Below, in pieces: positions 1-7,869 of a stretch of DNA of 11,246 nucleotides. Position numbers and translations under genes: made by a program. The DNA is from Syntrophaceae bacterium (GTDB lineage Bacteria > Desulfobacterota > Syntrophia > Syntrophales > UBA5619). Location of the stretch: NCBI GenBank assembly GCA_919902745.1, contig CAKKRN010000210.1, forward strand, positions 7,097 to 18,342, written 5' to 3'. Below the pieces are notes generated by a model. That model was not told the DNA's origin. It was given only the letters and a program-made list of their open reading frames with translations, and ran no database searches. Each line of letters begins with the position of its first letter. Position 1 is the stretch's first letter.

Positions 1-10
1 CTGGGGGAAG

Positions 11-904
11 ATGACGGCAAAATTGATCAACGGCAATGAAATCGCGCGGCAGATCAGGGAAGAGCTGAAGCAGGAGACGGCGCATCTGAAGAGCGGGCAC
101 AACGTGGTCCCCGGGTTGGTGACCATCCTGGTGGGTCAGAATCCCGCGTCGATCAGTTACGTTACCGCAAAGCAGAAGATCTCCAAAGAACTGGGGTTTT
201 ATTCGGTTCAGGATAACCAGCCGGAAAACATTTCGGAGGGGGAGCTGCTCGCGCTGATCGAGAAGTACAACAAGGACCCCCAAATTCACGGCATCCTCGT
301 GCAGCTTCCGCTGCCCAAGCACATCCATGAGACAAATGTGCTCCTCGCCATCGACCCCCGCAAGGATGTGGACGGCTTTCATCCGATCAACGTGGGAAAA
401 CTGATGATCGGCGAGGCGGATTATCTCCCCTGCACACCGGCGGGCATCCAGCAACTGCTGATCCGGACCGGCGTCGAGACCAGCGGCGCGGAGGTCGTGG
501 TCGTCGGCCGTTCGAACATTGTCGGAAAGCCGATCGCCAATATCTTGCTGCAAAAACAAAAAGGGGCCAACGCGACCGTAACCATCTGCCATACCGGTTC
601 CAAAAACATGGAATTCCACACGAAACGGGCGGACATCCTGATCGTTGCCGCCGGAAAACCGAAGGCTATTACCGCCGATATGGTGAAGGAGGGGGCCGTG
701 GTGATCGATGTCGGCGTGAACCGGATCGGGGTAACGCCGGAGGGCAAGGCCAAACTCTGCGGTGACGTCGATTTCGAAAACGTGAAGGAAAAGGCAGGCG
801 CCATTACCCCGGTTCCCGGCGGCGTCGGCCCGATGACGATCACGATGCTGATGATGAATACCGTAAAAGCCGCTGGGATTGCCGCCGGCGTGAAACATAC
901 ATGA
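11..904 (+). CDS. folD: Bifunctional methylene-tetrahydrofolate dehydrogenase / methenyl-tetrahydrofolate cyclohydrolase
   Basis: This 297-residue cytosolic enzyme interconverts 5,10-methylene-THF, 5,10-methenyl-THF and 10-formyl-THF using a pyridine nucleotide. It is the middle of the methyl branch of the Wood-Ljungdahl pathway. Family signatures are all visible: the N-terminal catalytic region with SYVTAKQK (Tyr50, Lys54 as the expected catalytic lysine), GILVQLPLPKH at about 94-104, KDVDGF with Asp121, the Rossmann signature VVGRSNIVGKP at 164-174, and the C-terminal PVPGGVGPMT at 267-276. Length is normal for bacterial FolD. The ATG at 11 is preceded by only ten window bases, including a G-rich stretch that sits rather close to it, but the next in-frame Met is about 120 residues in and would delete the active site. 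The gene ends 44 bases before the small ORF that leads into the acs genes, which suggests co-transcription. Which nucleotide (NAD or NADP) it uses cannot be read with confidence. Confidence 0.97.
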   Translation: MTAKLINGNEIARQIREELKQETAHLKSGHNVVPGLVTILVGQNPASISYVTAKQKISKELGFYSVQDNQPENISEGELLALIEKYNKDPQIHGILVQLPLPKHIHETNVLLAIDPRKDVDGFHPINVGKLMIGEADYLPCTPAGIQQLLIRTGVETSGAEVVVVGRSNIVGKPIANILLQKQKGANATVTICHTGSKNMEFHTKRADILIVAAGKPKAITADMVKEGAVVIDVGVNRIGVTPEGKAKLCGDVDFENVKEKAGAITPVPGGVGPMTITMLMMNTVKAAGIAAGVKHT

Positions 905-932
905 TGAAAACCGTATCGTAAAAAATCTGCAG

Positions 933-940
933 AAAGGAGG
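933..940 (+). promoter_or_regulatory. Strong ribosome binding site of the 53-residue ORF
   Basis: AAAGGAGG lies eight bases before the ATG at 949 and only two bases before an in-frame ATG at 943. The spacing favours 949 as the start. Such a perfect Shine-Dalgarno sequence is the main reason to believe that the short ORF is translated. Confidence 0.75.
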
Positions 941-948
941 GGATGGGA

Positions 949-1110
949 ATGTCTCAGCAATTGGAAGAAAAGACCTCTTTTGATGGGAGCAAGGTTCAGG
1001 TGTTGGGCGAGACCTACGAAGAGGGAAAACCCGAAAAACCGGAGAACTGGCGAGAAAAATTGAAAAACCGGGAAGATATGCTGGCCTATTTAAAAACAGG
1101 GGTTCGTTGA
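949..1110 (+). CDS. Small charged protein of unknown function between folD and acsD
   Basis: This ORF encodes 53 residues, starting MSQQLEEKTSF and ending AYLKTGVR, and stops at TGA 1108-1110. I do not recognise a family. It is rich in Glu and Lys, has no cysteine, no signal peptide and no membrane segment, and its second half (NWREKLKNREDMLAYLKTG) looks able to form an amphipathic helix. It lies 44 bases after folD and 92 bases before acsD on the same strand, so it is probably part of the operon. A near-perfect ribosome binding site eight bases upstream and GC-rich codon use like its neighbours support translation. Position suggests a small accessory or structural partner of the CO dehydrogenase / CFeSP machinery, but that is inference from context only. 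It could instead be a leader peptide or a remnant of a larger gene. Confidence 0.65.
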   Translation: MSQQLEEKTSFDGSKVQVLGETYEEGKPEKPENWREKLKNREDMLAYLKTGVR

Positions 1111-1129
1111 TAGCAACGCTTCAAATTCA

Positions 1130-1164
1130 AGGGGCAGCTTTCCGGCTCTTGTCGGATGCGCCCT
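1130..1164 (+). other. Imperfect stem-loop in the 92-base gap before acsD
   Basis: An inverted repeat can fold as follows: AGGG (1130-1133) and GCA (1134-1136) pair with TGC (1157-1159) and CCCT (1161-1164) with one bulged G at 1160; after a four-base left-side bulge, TCCG (1141-1144) pairs with CGGA (1153-1156) around an eight-base loop. No T-run follows, so it does not look like an intrinsic terminator. It could be an mRNA processing or stability element at the start of the acsD segment. Seen by eye only. Confidence 0.3.
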
Positions 1165-1202
1165 ATGCAGGAGAGGCGGTCAATTAACAGGAGGAAAAAC
1201 TC

Positions 1203-2138
1203 ATGGCATTCGCAATACCCAAAACTACCTATACGGGAAAGATCAAGGAAGTCGTACTGGGAAAAGGACCCAAGGCGATTACGGTGGGGGGGGAAACCTC
1301 TTATCCTTTTCATCTCTTTGAAGGGGAAATGCCCCATCCCCCTCGCATCGCCATCGAGGTGTACGACACGCCGCCCGATGACTGGTCGGAGGCCTCTCTG
1401 GAACCCTACCGGGATGTTCTCCGTGATCCCGTCGCCTGGGCCAAAAAGGCGGCGGCCTATGGCGCCGATCTGATTGCGCTGCAACTGGTCAGCACCGATC
1501 CCAACGGGCTCAATACCCCGAGCGATCAAGCGGCGGAAACGGCCAAAAAGGTCGCAGCGGCCGTGGATATTCCGGTGATCGTAAACGGCAGCGGCAGTCC
1601 AGAGAAGGATGCCGAGCTGCTCCGCAAAGTCGCTGAGGCGTGCGATGGAATGAATCTCGTCGTCGGCCCCGTGGTGGTGGACAATTACAAGCAGATCGGC
1701 GCCGGCGCCATTGCCTACAAACATACCGTGGCCGCCAACAGCCCGATCGACATCAATCTTGCCAAACAGCTCAACATCCTGCTGGGCAACCTCGGGGTGC
1801 CGGATGGACAGATCATTGTCGATCCGACCACCGGCGGACTCGGCTACGGAATCGAATATACCTACTCGGTCATGGAGCGCGACCGCATGGCCGCCCTCAC
1901 CCAGCAGGATGAGAGGCTGCAGTTCCCCATCATCTGCGATCTGGGGAAGGAAATCTGGAAAACGAAGGAAGCGAAGGCGGAAGACTCACCGCTCATGGGT
2001 AATGCGGCGAAAAGAGGCGTTCTGATGGAGGCCATTACGGCGCAACTGCTTCTGCTGGCGGGGGCGGATGTTTTGATCATGAGGCATCCCGAGGCCATCA
2101 GGCTTGTAAGAGGGATGATTACGGATTTAATGGCGTAG
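1203..2138 (+). CDS. acsD: Acetyl-CoA decarbonylase/synthase delta subunit: small subunit of the corrinoid iron-sulfur protein
   Basis: This 311-residue TIM-barrel protein is the small (delta) subunit of CFeSP, also called CdhD. It pairs with AcsC to hold the cobamide that carries the methyl group from methyl-THF to acetyl-CoA synthase. Recognisable family stretches are VVLGKGPKAITVGGE near the N-terminus, SYPFHLFEGEMP (33-44), the AAYGADLIAL strand (84-93), SPIDINLAKQLNIL (180-193), the strongly conserved VDPTTGGLGYGIEYTYSVMER (206-226) and LIMRHPEAIRLV (291-302). It has no Fe-S cysteine motif, as expected for this subunit. Length is slightly below the Moorella protein. The ATG at 1203 follows AGGAGG (1189-1194) by eight bases. 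It is unusual that this subunit leads the cluster, separated from its partner acsC by the two catalytic genes. Confidence 0.95.
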   Translation: MAFAIPKTTYTGKIKEVVLGKGPKAITVGGETSYPFHLFEGEMPHPPRIAIEVYDTPPDDWSEASLEPYRDVLRDPVAWAKKAAAYGADLIALQLVSTDPNGLNTPSDQAAETAKKVAAAVDIPVIVNGSGSPEKDAELLRKVAEACDGMNLVVGPVVVDNYKQIGAGAIAYKHTVAANSPIDINLAKQLNILLGNLGVPDGQIIVDPTTGGLGYGIEYTYSVMERDRMAALTQQDERLQFPIICDLGKEIWKTKEAKAEDSPLMGNAAKRGVLMEAITAQLLLLAGADVLIMRHPEAIRLVRGMITDLMA

Positions 2139-2164
2139 AAACCTGGCCCCCTGTAGGCGTTACG

Positions 2165-2171
2165 AAGGAGG
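2165..2171 (+). promoter_or_regulatory. Ribosome binding site choosing between two tandem ATG codons of acsA
   Basis: AAGGAGG is two bases before ATG 2174 and five bases before ATG 2177. The spacing favours 2177; the two choices differ by one residue. Confidence 0.7.
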
Positions 2172-2176
2172 AAATG

Positions 2177-4135
2177 ATGTCAGATTTGGAAAAGAAAAGT
2201 ATCGATCCGGCGACGATCAAAATGATTCAAAAAGCCGCCGTCGACGGTTGCGAAACCATATTCGATCGGGCGGAGGCGATGAAACCCTGTCCCATCGGCG
2301 CGGAAGGAAGTTGCTGCAAGAACTGCGCGATGGGTCCGTGTCGCGTCCCGGCGCCGAAGAAAAAGGAGGGTCCGGCGAAGAAACGGATGGGGCTCTGCGG
2401 CGCGACCGCCGAGACGATCGCCGCCCGCAACTTTGCCCGCATGGTCGCGGCGGGAACCGCGGCCCATTCGGACCATGCCCGCGGCATCGCCGAGGCTTTT
2501 CTGGCGACCGCCAAAGGGGAGGTGCCGGAATTCAAAATCAAGGACGAACAGAAGCTCTACCAGGTTGCGATGGATCTGGATGTGGAGATCGGCGACCGCT
2601 CTGTTCAGGAGATTGCCATCGAGGTCGGCAAAAAGGCCCTCGAGGAATTTGGCCGCCAGCACGGGGAGATCCCGTTTGTAAAAAGGGCGCCGGCCAAACG
2701 GCAGGAGATCTGGCGGAAGCTGGGGATCGTGCCGCGGGGCATCGACCGCGAGGTGGTGGAGCTGATGCATCGCACCCACATGGGCGTCGATCAGGATTAC
2801 AAGAGCCTCCTTTTATCGGCGGCCCGTTGCGCGCTGGCCGACGGCTGGGGCGGCTCCATGATATCGACGGACCTTCAGGACATCATTTTCGGGAATCCCG
2901 TGCCGGTGCTGGGCGAGATTAACTTGGGCGTTCTGAAAAAAGACGAGATCAATGTGGTGGTCCATGGACACGAACCGCTTCTCCCCGAAGTGCTGGTGGG
3001 TGCGGTGAAAGATCCGGAGATAAAAAAAGCGGCCCTGGCGACGGGCGCCAAGGGGATCAACCTGGTGGGCATGTGCTGTTCCGCCAATGAAATCCTGATG
3101 CGTCACGGCATACCGGTTGCGGGAAACTTCCTCCAGCAGGAACTGGCGATTGTGACCGGGGCCGTGGATGCGATGGTTGTCGACGTGCAGTGCGAAATGC
3201 AATCGCTGGCCCAGGTGGCCAAATGCTATCACACCAAGCTGATTACCACCTCCCCGAAGGCGAAGATCGAAGGGGCCATGCATATCGAGTTCAATGAGCA
3301 CCATGCCGGGGCGGTGGCCAAAAGGATCCTGATGGAGGCGATCGACAACTACAAGAACCGGCGGGCCAACGTGGAGATACCGGATGACAAGACGGATCAG
3401 GTGGTGGGATTCAGTTATGAAACCATCAACTATCTGCTGGGCGGGATGTTCCGCGCCTCCTATCGTCCGCTGAACGACAACATCATCAACGGCCGCATTC
3501 GGGGGATCGCCGGCGTCGTCGGTTGCAACAACGCCCGCGTGACCCACGATGACCCCAATCTGACGCTCATCAAGGAATTGATCAAGAACGACGTGATCGT
3601 ACTGGTCACCGGCTGCGCCGCGATGACCTGCGGGAAGGCGGGGCTGCTTACCCCGGAGGCGGCCCGGAAATACGCGGGCGAGGGGTTGGCCTCCGTCTGC
3701 GAAGCCGTCGGGATTCCGCCGGTCCTGCACATGGGGTCCTGTGTGGACAACAGTCGAATTCTCCTGGCGGCCACCGCGGTAGTGAAGGCGGGCGGCTTGG
3801 GAGATGATATCAGCGATCTGCCGGCCGCGGGCGCCGCCCTCGAGTGGATGAGCGAAAAGGCCGTTGCCATCGGCCACTATTTTGTTGCTTCGGGTGTTTA
3901 TACCGTTTTCGGCACGACCTGGCCGACAACCGGCAGCGAAGAGGTCACCAAACACCTGTTTGAAGAGTTCGAAAATATCACGAAGGGGAAATGGGGCTTT
4001 GAGAACGATCCCCTGAAGGCGGCAAAGTCGATGATCGATCATATCGACAAGAAACGAAAAGCGCTGGGCATCGACAAGACCCGGGAAAGGGTTCTGTTCG
4101 ATATGGCCAAACGTCGCGAGATCGATGCCGCCTGA
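2177..4135 (+). CDS. acsA: Anaerobic Ni-Fe-S carbon monoxide dehydrogenase, catalytic subunit
   Basis: This 652-residue enzyme (CooS/AcsA family) reversibly reduces CO2 to CO and passes CO through an internal channel to AcsB. Numbered from ATG 2177, the Fe-S ligands are in place: Cys38 and Cys46 for the D-cluster shared between subunits, Cys47, Cys50, Cys55 and Cys74 for the B-cluster. The Ni-containing C-cluster ligands are represented by the HGHEP histidine (263-267), GMCCSANE (Cys301), Cys339, Cys450 in GCNN, Cys480 in GCAAMTCGK and Cys522 in GSCVDN. The SEKAVAIG lysine (Lys561) and AHSDH histidines (97, 100) match the known proton-transfer and acid-base residues. Its place directly before acsB says it is the acetyl-CoA synthase partner rather than a free-standing CooS. 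Length is between typical CooS and Moorella AcsA. It lies 38 bases after acsD. A long open frame on the opposite strand is a codon-bias shadow. Confidence 0.96.
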   Translation: MSDLEKKSIDPATIKMIQKAAVDGCETIFDRAEAMKPCPIGAEGSCCKNCAMGPCRVPAPKKKEGPAKKRMGLCGATAETIAARNFARMVAAGTAAHSDHARGIAEAFLATAKGEVPEFKIKDEQKLYQVAMDLDVEIGDRSVQEIAIEVGKKALEEFGRQHGEIPFVKRAPAKRQEIWRKLGIVPRGIDREVVELMHRTHMGVDQDYKSLLLSAARCALADGWGGSMISTDLQDIIFGNPVPVLGEINLGVLKKDEINVVVHGHEPLLPEVLVGAVKDPEIKKAALATGAKGINLVGMCCSANEILMRHGIPVAGNFLQQELAIVTGAVDAMVVDVQCEMQSLAQVAKCYHTKLITTSPKAKIEGAMHIEFNEHHAGAVAKRILMEAIDNYKNRRANVEIPDDKTDQVVGFSYETINYLLGGMFRASYRPLNDNIINGRIRGIAGVVGCNNARVTHDDPNLTLIKELIKNDVIVLVTGCAAMTCGKAGLLTPEAARKYAGEGLASVCEAVGIPPVLHMGSCVDNSRILLAATAVVKAGGLGDDISDLPAAGAALEWMSEKAVAIGHYFVASGVYTVFGTTWPTTGSEEVTKHLFEEFENITKGKWGFENDPLKAAKSMIDHIDKKRKALGIDKTRERVLFDMAKRREIDAA

Positions 4136-4192
4136 TGTTTATCTGCATCGCTCGATTTCATAACGAGTGTTTGAGTTACATCCGATAGCCCA

Positions 4193-4200
4193 AAAGGAGG
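4193..4200 (+). promoter_or_regulatory. Ribosome binding site supporting a GTG start for acsB
   Basis: AAAGGAGG ends seven bases before GTG 4208, an ideal distance, and no in-frame ATG is close by. This supports the GTG as the real acsB start. Confidence 0.75.
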
Positions 4201-4207
4201 ATTTCAC

Positions 4208-6415
4208 GTGTCAAAAATTATTGCATCCGCAGCCATCAGAGGGGCCCACAAGATTGTGGAACGGGCCGAGAAAAAATATCAGGAGGCTCTCGACAAGTGG
4301 GGGCCCGAGCAGGAGGTGGGATTTCCCGATACGGCCTATTATCTGCCGGTGATCTATGCCATTCTGGGAATTCCCGTAAAAAAGATGTCGGACATGAAAC
4401 CGGTCCTGGATCGATGTCGCACGCTGTTGCCGCCGCCGGTCAAGGAAAAGACGGCGCTTCCCTACCTGGCGCCCGCCTTGGATGCGGGTATGGCGACCTT
4501 TTTTGCCGAAGAGGTGATTGAAGCGATCCGTTATCTGGAAGATCCCAATTTTTACACCAAGCAGGAGGATATCCTGCCGGATAACATCTGGCTCGGCGCC
4601 GCAAACGATGTCATCTTCCGCAAACGGGGCGTCGAATTTGTGGACGGGTCGGCGCCCGGCTTTGCCGCCATTGTGGGGGCGGCGCCGTCGCCGGAGATTG
4701 CCAAGAAGATCGCCACGGAATTGCAGGAGAAGAATCTCTACGTCTTCATGTGCGCCGAACATGGGGGAAAACGTTTTTCGGAACAGCTTGTGGAGGCGGG
4801 CGTTCAGATCGGCTGGCCGACGCGTCTGGTCTCCTACGGTCCCGACATCACGGCCGCCGTTTTTGCGATGGGGTTCGCCTGTCGCGTGGCGATGGCCTTC
4901 GGCGGGATCAAGCCCGGGGATTTCCGGAAAAATCTCAACTACAACAAGGACCGGACGTTTGCGTTTGTGATGCCCATGGGGTTTGTCTCCGATGAGTGGT
5001 ATGCCAACGCCGCCGGCGCCATCAACTGGGGATTCCCGACGATTGCCGACACGCCGATCCCGGAGGTTTTGCCCACGGGCATCTGCACCTATGAGCATGT
5101 CGTTTCCAACATCCCGCACGACCATATCGTCCAGAAAGCGGTCGAGGTGAGGGGGCTTAAGGTCAATGTCGCCTCCGTGCCCATTCCCGTTTCTTACGGC
5201 CCGGCGTTCGAAGGCGAAAGGGTGAGGGGTGAGGACATCTACCTGGAGTGCGGCGGCGGTCGCACCCATGCGGTGGAATTGGTCATCTCCAAGCGGATGG
5301 ACGAGGTGGAAGACGGCAAGGTGGAGGTGATCGGTCCGGATGTGGATGGAATCCAGCCGCCGGGACAACTGCCGATCGCGATCCGGGTTGAGGTGACGGG
5401 CCGGAAAATGCAGGAGGATTTCGAGCCGATCCTGGAGCGACAGATCCACCACCTGATCAACTACGCCCAGGGGATCATGCATATCGGTCAGCGCGATATC
5501 GCCTGGATTCGCGTTTCGAAAGGGGCCGTTGCCAAGGGGTTCAAGCTTTCGGATCTGGGAAAGATTCTTCACGCCAAACTGCACCAGGACTTCGGCGCCA
5601 TTTTCGATAAGGCCCAGGTCGTGATTTACACGGAACCGAAAGCGGTGGACGAGGTGCTGGCCCAGGCTCGGGCCATTTACGGAAAGCGGGATGCGCGGAT
5701 CGAGGGGATGACCGACGAGACCACGGATACCTACTACTCCTGCACCCTCTGTCAATCCTTTGCCCCCAGCCACGTTTGCGTCGTCAGTCCCGAAAGAACG
5801 GGGCTTTGCGGCGCCTACAACTGGATGGACTGCAAGGCCGCTTTCGAGATCAATCCGACCGGTCCCAACCAGCCCATTCCCAAGGGAGACATGCTGGATC
5901 CGAAACTTGGACAGTGGAAAGGCACCAATGACTTTGTACTGAATGCGTCCCGTCAGAAGATCGCCCAGGTGAGCCTCTACAGCATGATGGTCGATCCGAT
6001 GACCACCTGCGGCTGCTGTGAATGTATTGCCGCGGTGCTTCCGATGTGCAACGGCATCATGACGGTGAATCGCGATTTCATGGGGATGACCCCCTGCGGT
6101 ATGAAGTTTACGACGCTGGCAGGTACCGCGGGCGGCGGTGCGGTGACGCCGGGATTCTTAGGTCACAGCAAATACAATATCGCCCAGAGAAAATGGCTGA
6201 CGGGCGACGGTGGACTTTTGCGTCTGGTCTGGATGCCCAAGATGCTCAAAGACGAGCTCCGGGACCGTATGCAGAAGCGTTGCGAAGAGATAGGGATCCC
6301 CAATTTTATCGATATGATCGCCGACGAAACCATCGGAATGACGGAAGACGAAATACTGCCGTTCCTGGAGGAAAAGAAGCATCCGGCGCTGACGATGGAA
6401 TCGATCCTGGGATAA
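4208..6415 (+). CDS. acsB: CO-methylating acetyl-CoA synthase
   Basis: This 735-residue enzyme condenses the methyl group from CFeSP, CO from AcsA and coenzyme A into acetyl-CoA at the Ni-Ni-[4Fe-4S] A-cluster. The A-cluster cysteines are Cys512, Cys515, Cys524 and Cys534 (C-x2-C-x8-C-x9-C), and the distal-nickel motif Cys601-Gly602-Cys603. Their spacing is the same as in the Moorella enzyme with an offset of six residues. The long N-terminal region that docks on CO dehydrogenase is present (for instance the MCAEHGGKRFSEQ segment near 181-193), which marks the bacterial form; archaeal CdhC lacks it. The C-terminal half contains TLAGTAGGGAVTPGFLG (637-652) and ends with HPALTMESILG. Start is GTG with a strong ribosome binding site. 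It follows acsA by 72 bases. Near the A-cluster there are extra cysteines (604, 606, 614, 630), discussed in the findings. Very secure identification. Confidence 0.97.
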   Translation: MSKIIASAAIRGAHKIVERAEKKYQEALDKWGPEQEVGFPDTAYYLPVIYAILGIPVKKMSDMKPVLDRCRTLLPPPVKEKTALPYLAPALDAGMATFFAEEVIEAIRYLEDPNFYTKQEDILPDNIWLGAANDVIFRKRGVEFVDGSAPGFAAIVGAAPSPEIAKKIATELQEKNLYVFMCAEHGGKRFSEQLVEAGVQIGWPTRLVSYGPDITAAVFAMGFACRVAMAFGGIKPGDFRKNLNYNKDRTFAFVMPMGFVSDEWYANAAGAINWGFPTIADTPIPEVLPTGICTYEHVVSNIPHDHIVQKAVEVRGLKVNVASVPIPVSYGPAFEGERVRGEDIYLECGGGRTHAVELVISKRMDEVEDGKVEVIGPDVDGIQPPGQLPIAIRVEVTGRKMQEDFEPILERQIHHLINYAQGIMHIGQRDIAWIRVSKGAVAKGFKLSDLGKILHAKLHQDFGAIFDKAQVVIYTEPKAVDEVLAQARAIYGKRDARIEGMTDETTDTYYSCTLCQSFAPSHVCVVSPERTGLCGAYNWMDCKAAFEINPTGPNQPIPKGDMLDPKLGQWKGTNDFVLNASRQKIAQVSLYSMMVDPMTTCGCCECIAAVLPMCNGIMTVNRDFMGMTPCGMKFTTLAGTAGGGAVTPGFLGHSKYNIAQRKWLTGDGGLLRLVWMPKMLKDELRDRMQKRCEEIGIPNFIDMIADETIGMTEDEILPFLEEKKHPALTMESILG

Positions 6416-6466
6416 GGGGATAACATTTTATATCAATTGACGATCGAGGAGAAAGGAGAGTAGATC

Positions 6467-7813
6467 ATGGCTCTTACGGGAATCCAGATATTCAAGTTGT
6501 TGCCGAAAACAAACTGTGGGGAATGCGGCGTTCCCACCTGCCTTGCTTTCGCCATGAATCTGGCGGCAGCGAAGGCCGAACTGGCTTCATGCCCCTACAT
6601 TTCGGCGGAATCGAAGGCCCTGCTGTCGGAGGCGTCGGCGCCGCCCATCCGTCCCGTCTCCATCGGGAGCGGGGACAATGTGGTCAAAATCGGCGGTGAG
6701 ACCGTTCTTTTCCGCCATGAGAAAACCTTTGTAAACAAACCCGGCCTGGCGCTGATGATCAGCGATGCCATGCCTGCCGATGAGGTGGCCGAACGGATCA
6801 AGCGTTTTAATTTGTTGAAATACGAATGGATCGGCCTTGTGCTGCGGGCGGAGATGATTGCGGCCAAGAATGAATCCGGCGATGCGGGCCAATTCGCAGC
6901 CCTGGTCAAAAAGGTCATGGATGAGACCGACGCCGCGCTGATCCTGATGAGCGACAGCGCGGATGCCTTAAAGGCCGCCCTCCAGGTCTCGGCCCAGCGT
7001 ACGCCCCTCATCTACGCGGCTACGGATGGAAACATGGAGGCGATGGTTGCGCTGGCCAAGGAGTACAAATGTCCGCTGGTCGCAAAGGCCGCCAACCTGG
7101 AAAGCCTGGCACTCCTGACGGACAAGATCAGCGCCGCCGGCGTCAAGGATATCGTTCTGGACGGCGGCGCCCGGACGGTACGGGGCGCCTTTGAAGAGCA
7201 GGTGTTTGTCCGCCGGGCCGCCCTGGTCCAGAAGAACCGTTCCCTGGGCTTTTCGACGATCGCCTTCCCCTGCGAAATGACGAAAGACCCGATGAAGGAG
7301 GCGTTGATCGCCGCCGCGCTTATTGCCAAGTATGCCGGGATCATCGTCCTGTCCGACTTCCAGGGGGAAAGCCTCTTCCCGCTCCTGGTTGCGAGACTCA
7401 ACATCTACACCGACCCGCAACGGCCGATGATGATGCAGCAGGGAATCTATCCGATCGGAAATCCGAACGAGGATTCACCGGTGCTCGTTACGACCAATTT
7501 TGCGCTGACCTACTTCATCGTCTCCGGTGAAATCGAGGCCAGCCGCGTACCCAGTTGGCTCATGGTGATGGATACGGAGGGTCTTTCCGTTCTGACCGCC
7601 TGGGCCGCCGGAAAGTTCGTCGGTGACGCGATCGGTCAGTTTGTGAAAAAATCCGGCATCACGGAAAAGGTCAAGCACCGAAAGATCGTGATTCCGGGAT
7701 TTGTGGCTGCCGTAAGCGGGGATCTGGAGGAAGAGCTGGGCTCGGAATGGGAAGTGAAGATCGGACCTCGTGAGGCCGCTCACCTGTCGCCGTTCCTGAA
7801 GCTGGGTGTCTAA
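6467..7813 (+). CDS. acsC: Acetyl-CoA decarbonylase/synthase gamma subunit: large subunit of the corrinoid iron-sulfur protein
   Basis: This 448-residue protein is the large (gamma) CFeSP subunit, also called CdhE. It carries a low-potential [4Fe-4S] cluster used to re-reduce cobalt, and binds the cobamide with AcsD. The N-terminal Fe-S domain shows Cys17, Cys20, Cys25 and Cys42 in NCGECGVPTCLAFAMN and SCPY, typical of the family. A TIM-barrel middle follows, and the C-terminal corrinoid-binding domain has TTNFALTYFIVSGEIEASR (342-360), VPSWLMVMDTEGLSVLTAWA (361-380), HRKIVIPGFVAAVSGDLEEE (404-423) and GPREAAHL (433-440). Length matches Moorella AcsC closely. The ATG is eight bases after AAAGGAG (6452-6458), and the gene is 51 bases behind acsB. 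The gene for the reductive activator of CFeSP, which lies near acsC in Moorella, is not in this window. Confidence 0.96.
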   Translation: MALTGIQIFKLLPKTNCGECGVPTCLAFAMNLAAAKAELASCPYISAESKALLSEASAPPIRPVSIGSGDNVVKIGGETVLFRHEKTFVNKPGLALMISDAMPADEVAERIKRFNLLKYEWIGLVLRAEMIAAKNESGDAGQFAALVKKVMDETDAALILMSDSADALKAALQVSAQRTPLIYAATDGNMEAMVALAKEYKCPLVAKAANLESLALLTDKISAAGVKDIVLDGGARTVRGAFEEQVFVRRAALVQKNRSLGFSTIAFPCEMTKDPMKEALIAAALIAKYAGIIVLSDFQGESLFPLLVARLNIYTDPQRPMMMQQGIYPIGNPNEDSPVLVTTNFALTYFIVSGEIEASRVPSWLMVMDTEGLSVLTAWAAGKFVGDAIGQFVKKSGITEKVKHRKIVIPGFVAAVSGDLEEELGSEWEVKIGPREAAHLSPFLKLGV

Positions 7814-7869
7814 TCATAGCGGTGGAAACGGAATCTATGGATCGAATGATCATAAAGGAGGAGTAGCTT

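Noticed and set aside
1086..1724. 212-residue minus-strand open frame covering the acsD upstream gap
   Set aside because: It overlaps the small ORF and the first half of acsD, has no good ribosome binding site that I could see and no familiar motif.
2813..4042. 409-residue open frame on the minus strand opposite acsA
   Set aside because: Same situation: antisense to a gene with all catalytic cysteines in place, no recognisable domain, composition typical of a shadow.
4149..4169. Small inverted repeat in the acsA-acsB gap (six pairs, one wobble, nine-base loop)
   Set aside because: Too short and AT-rich in the loop, no T-run after it; expected by chance.
4211..5773. 520-residue open frame on the minus strand opposite acsB
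   Set aside because: It is fully antisense to a certain gene, its product resembles no family I know, and it is rich in Arg, His, Gly and Pro as expected from a GC-biased shadow frame.
7836..7854. Seven-pair hairpin with one bulge (GATC arms) just before the acsE ribosome binding site
   Set aside because: Weak A/T and GATC pairing with no T-run; it might tune translation but there is nothing to distinguish it from chance.
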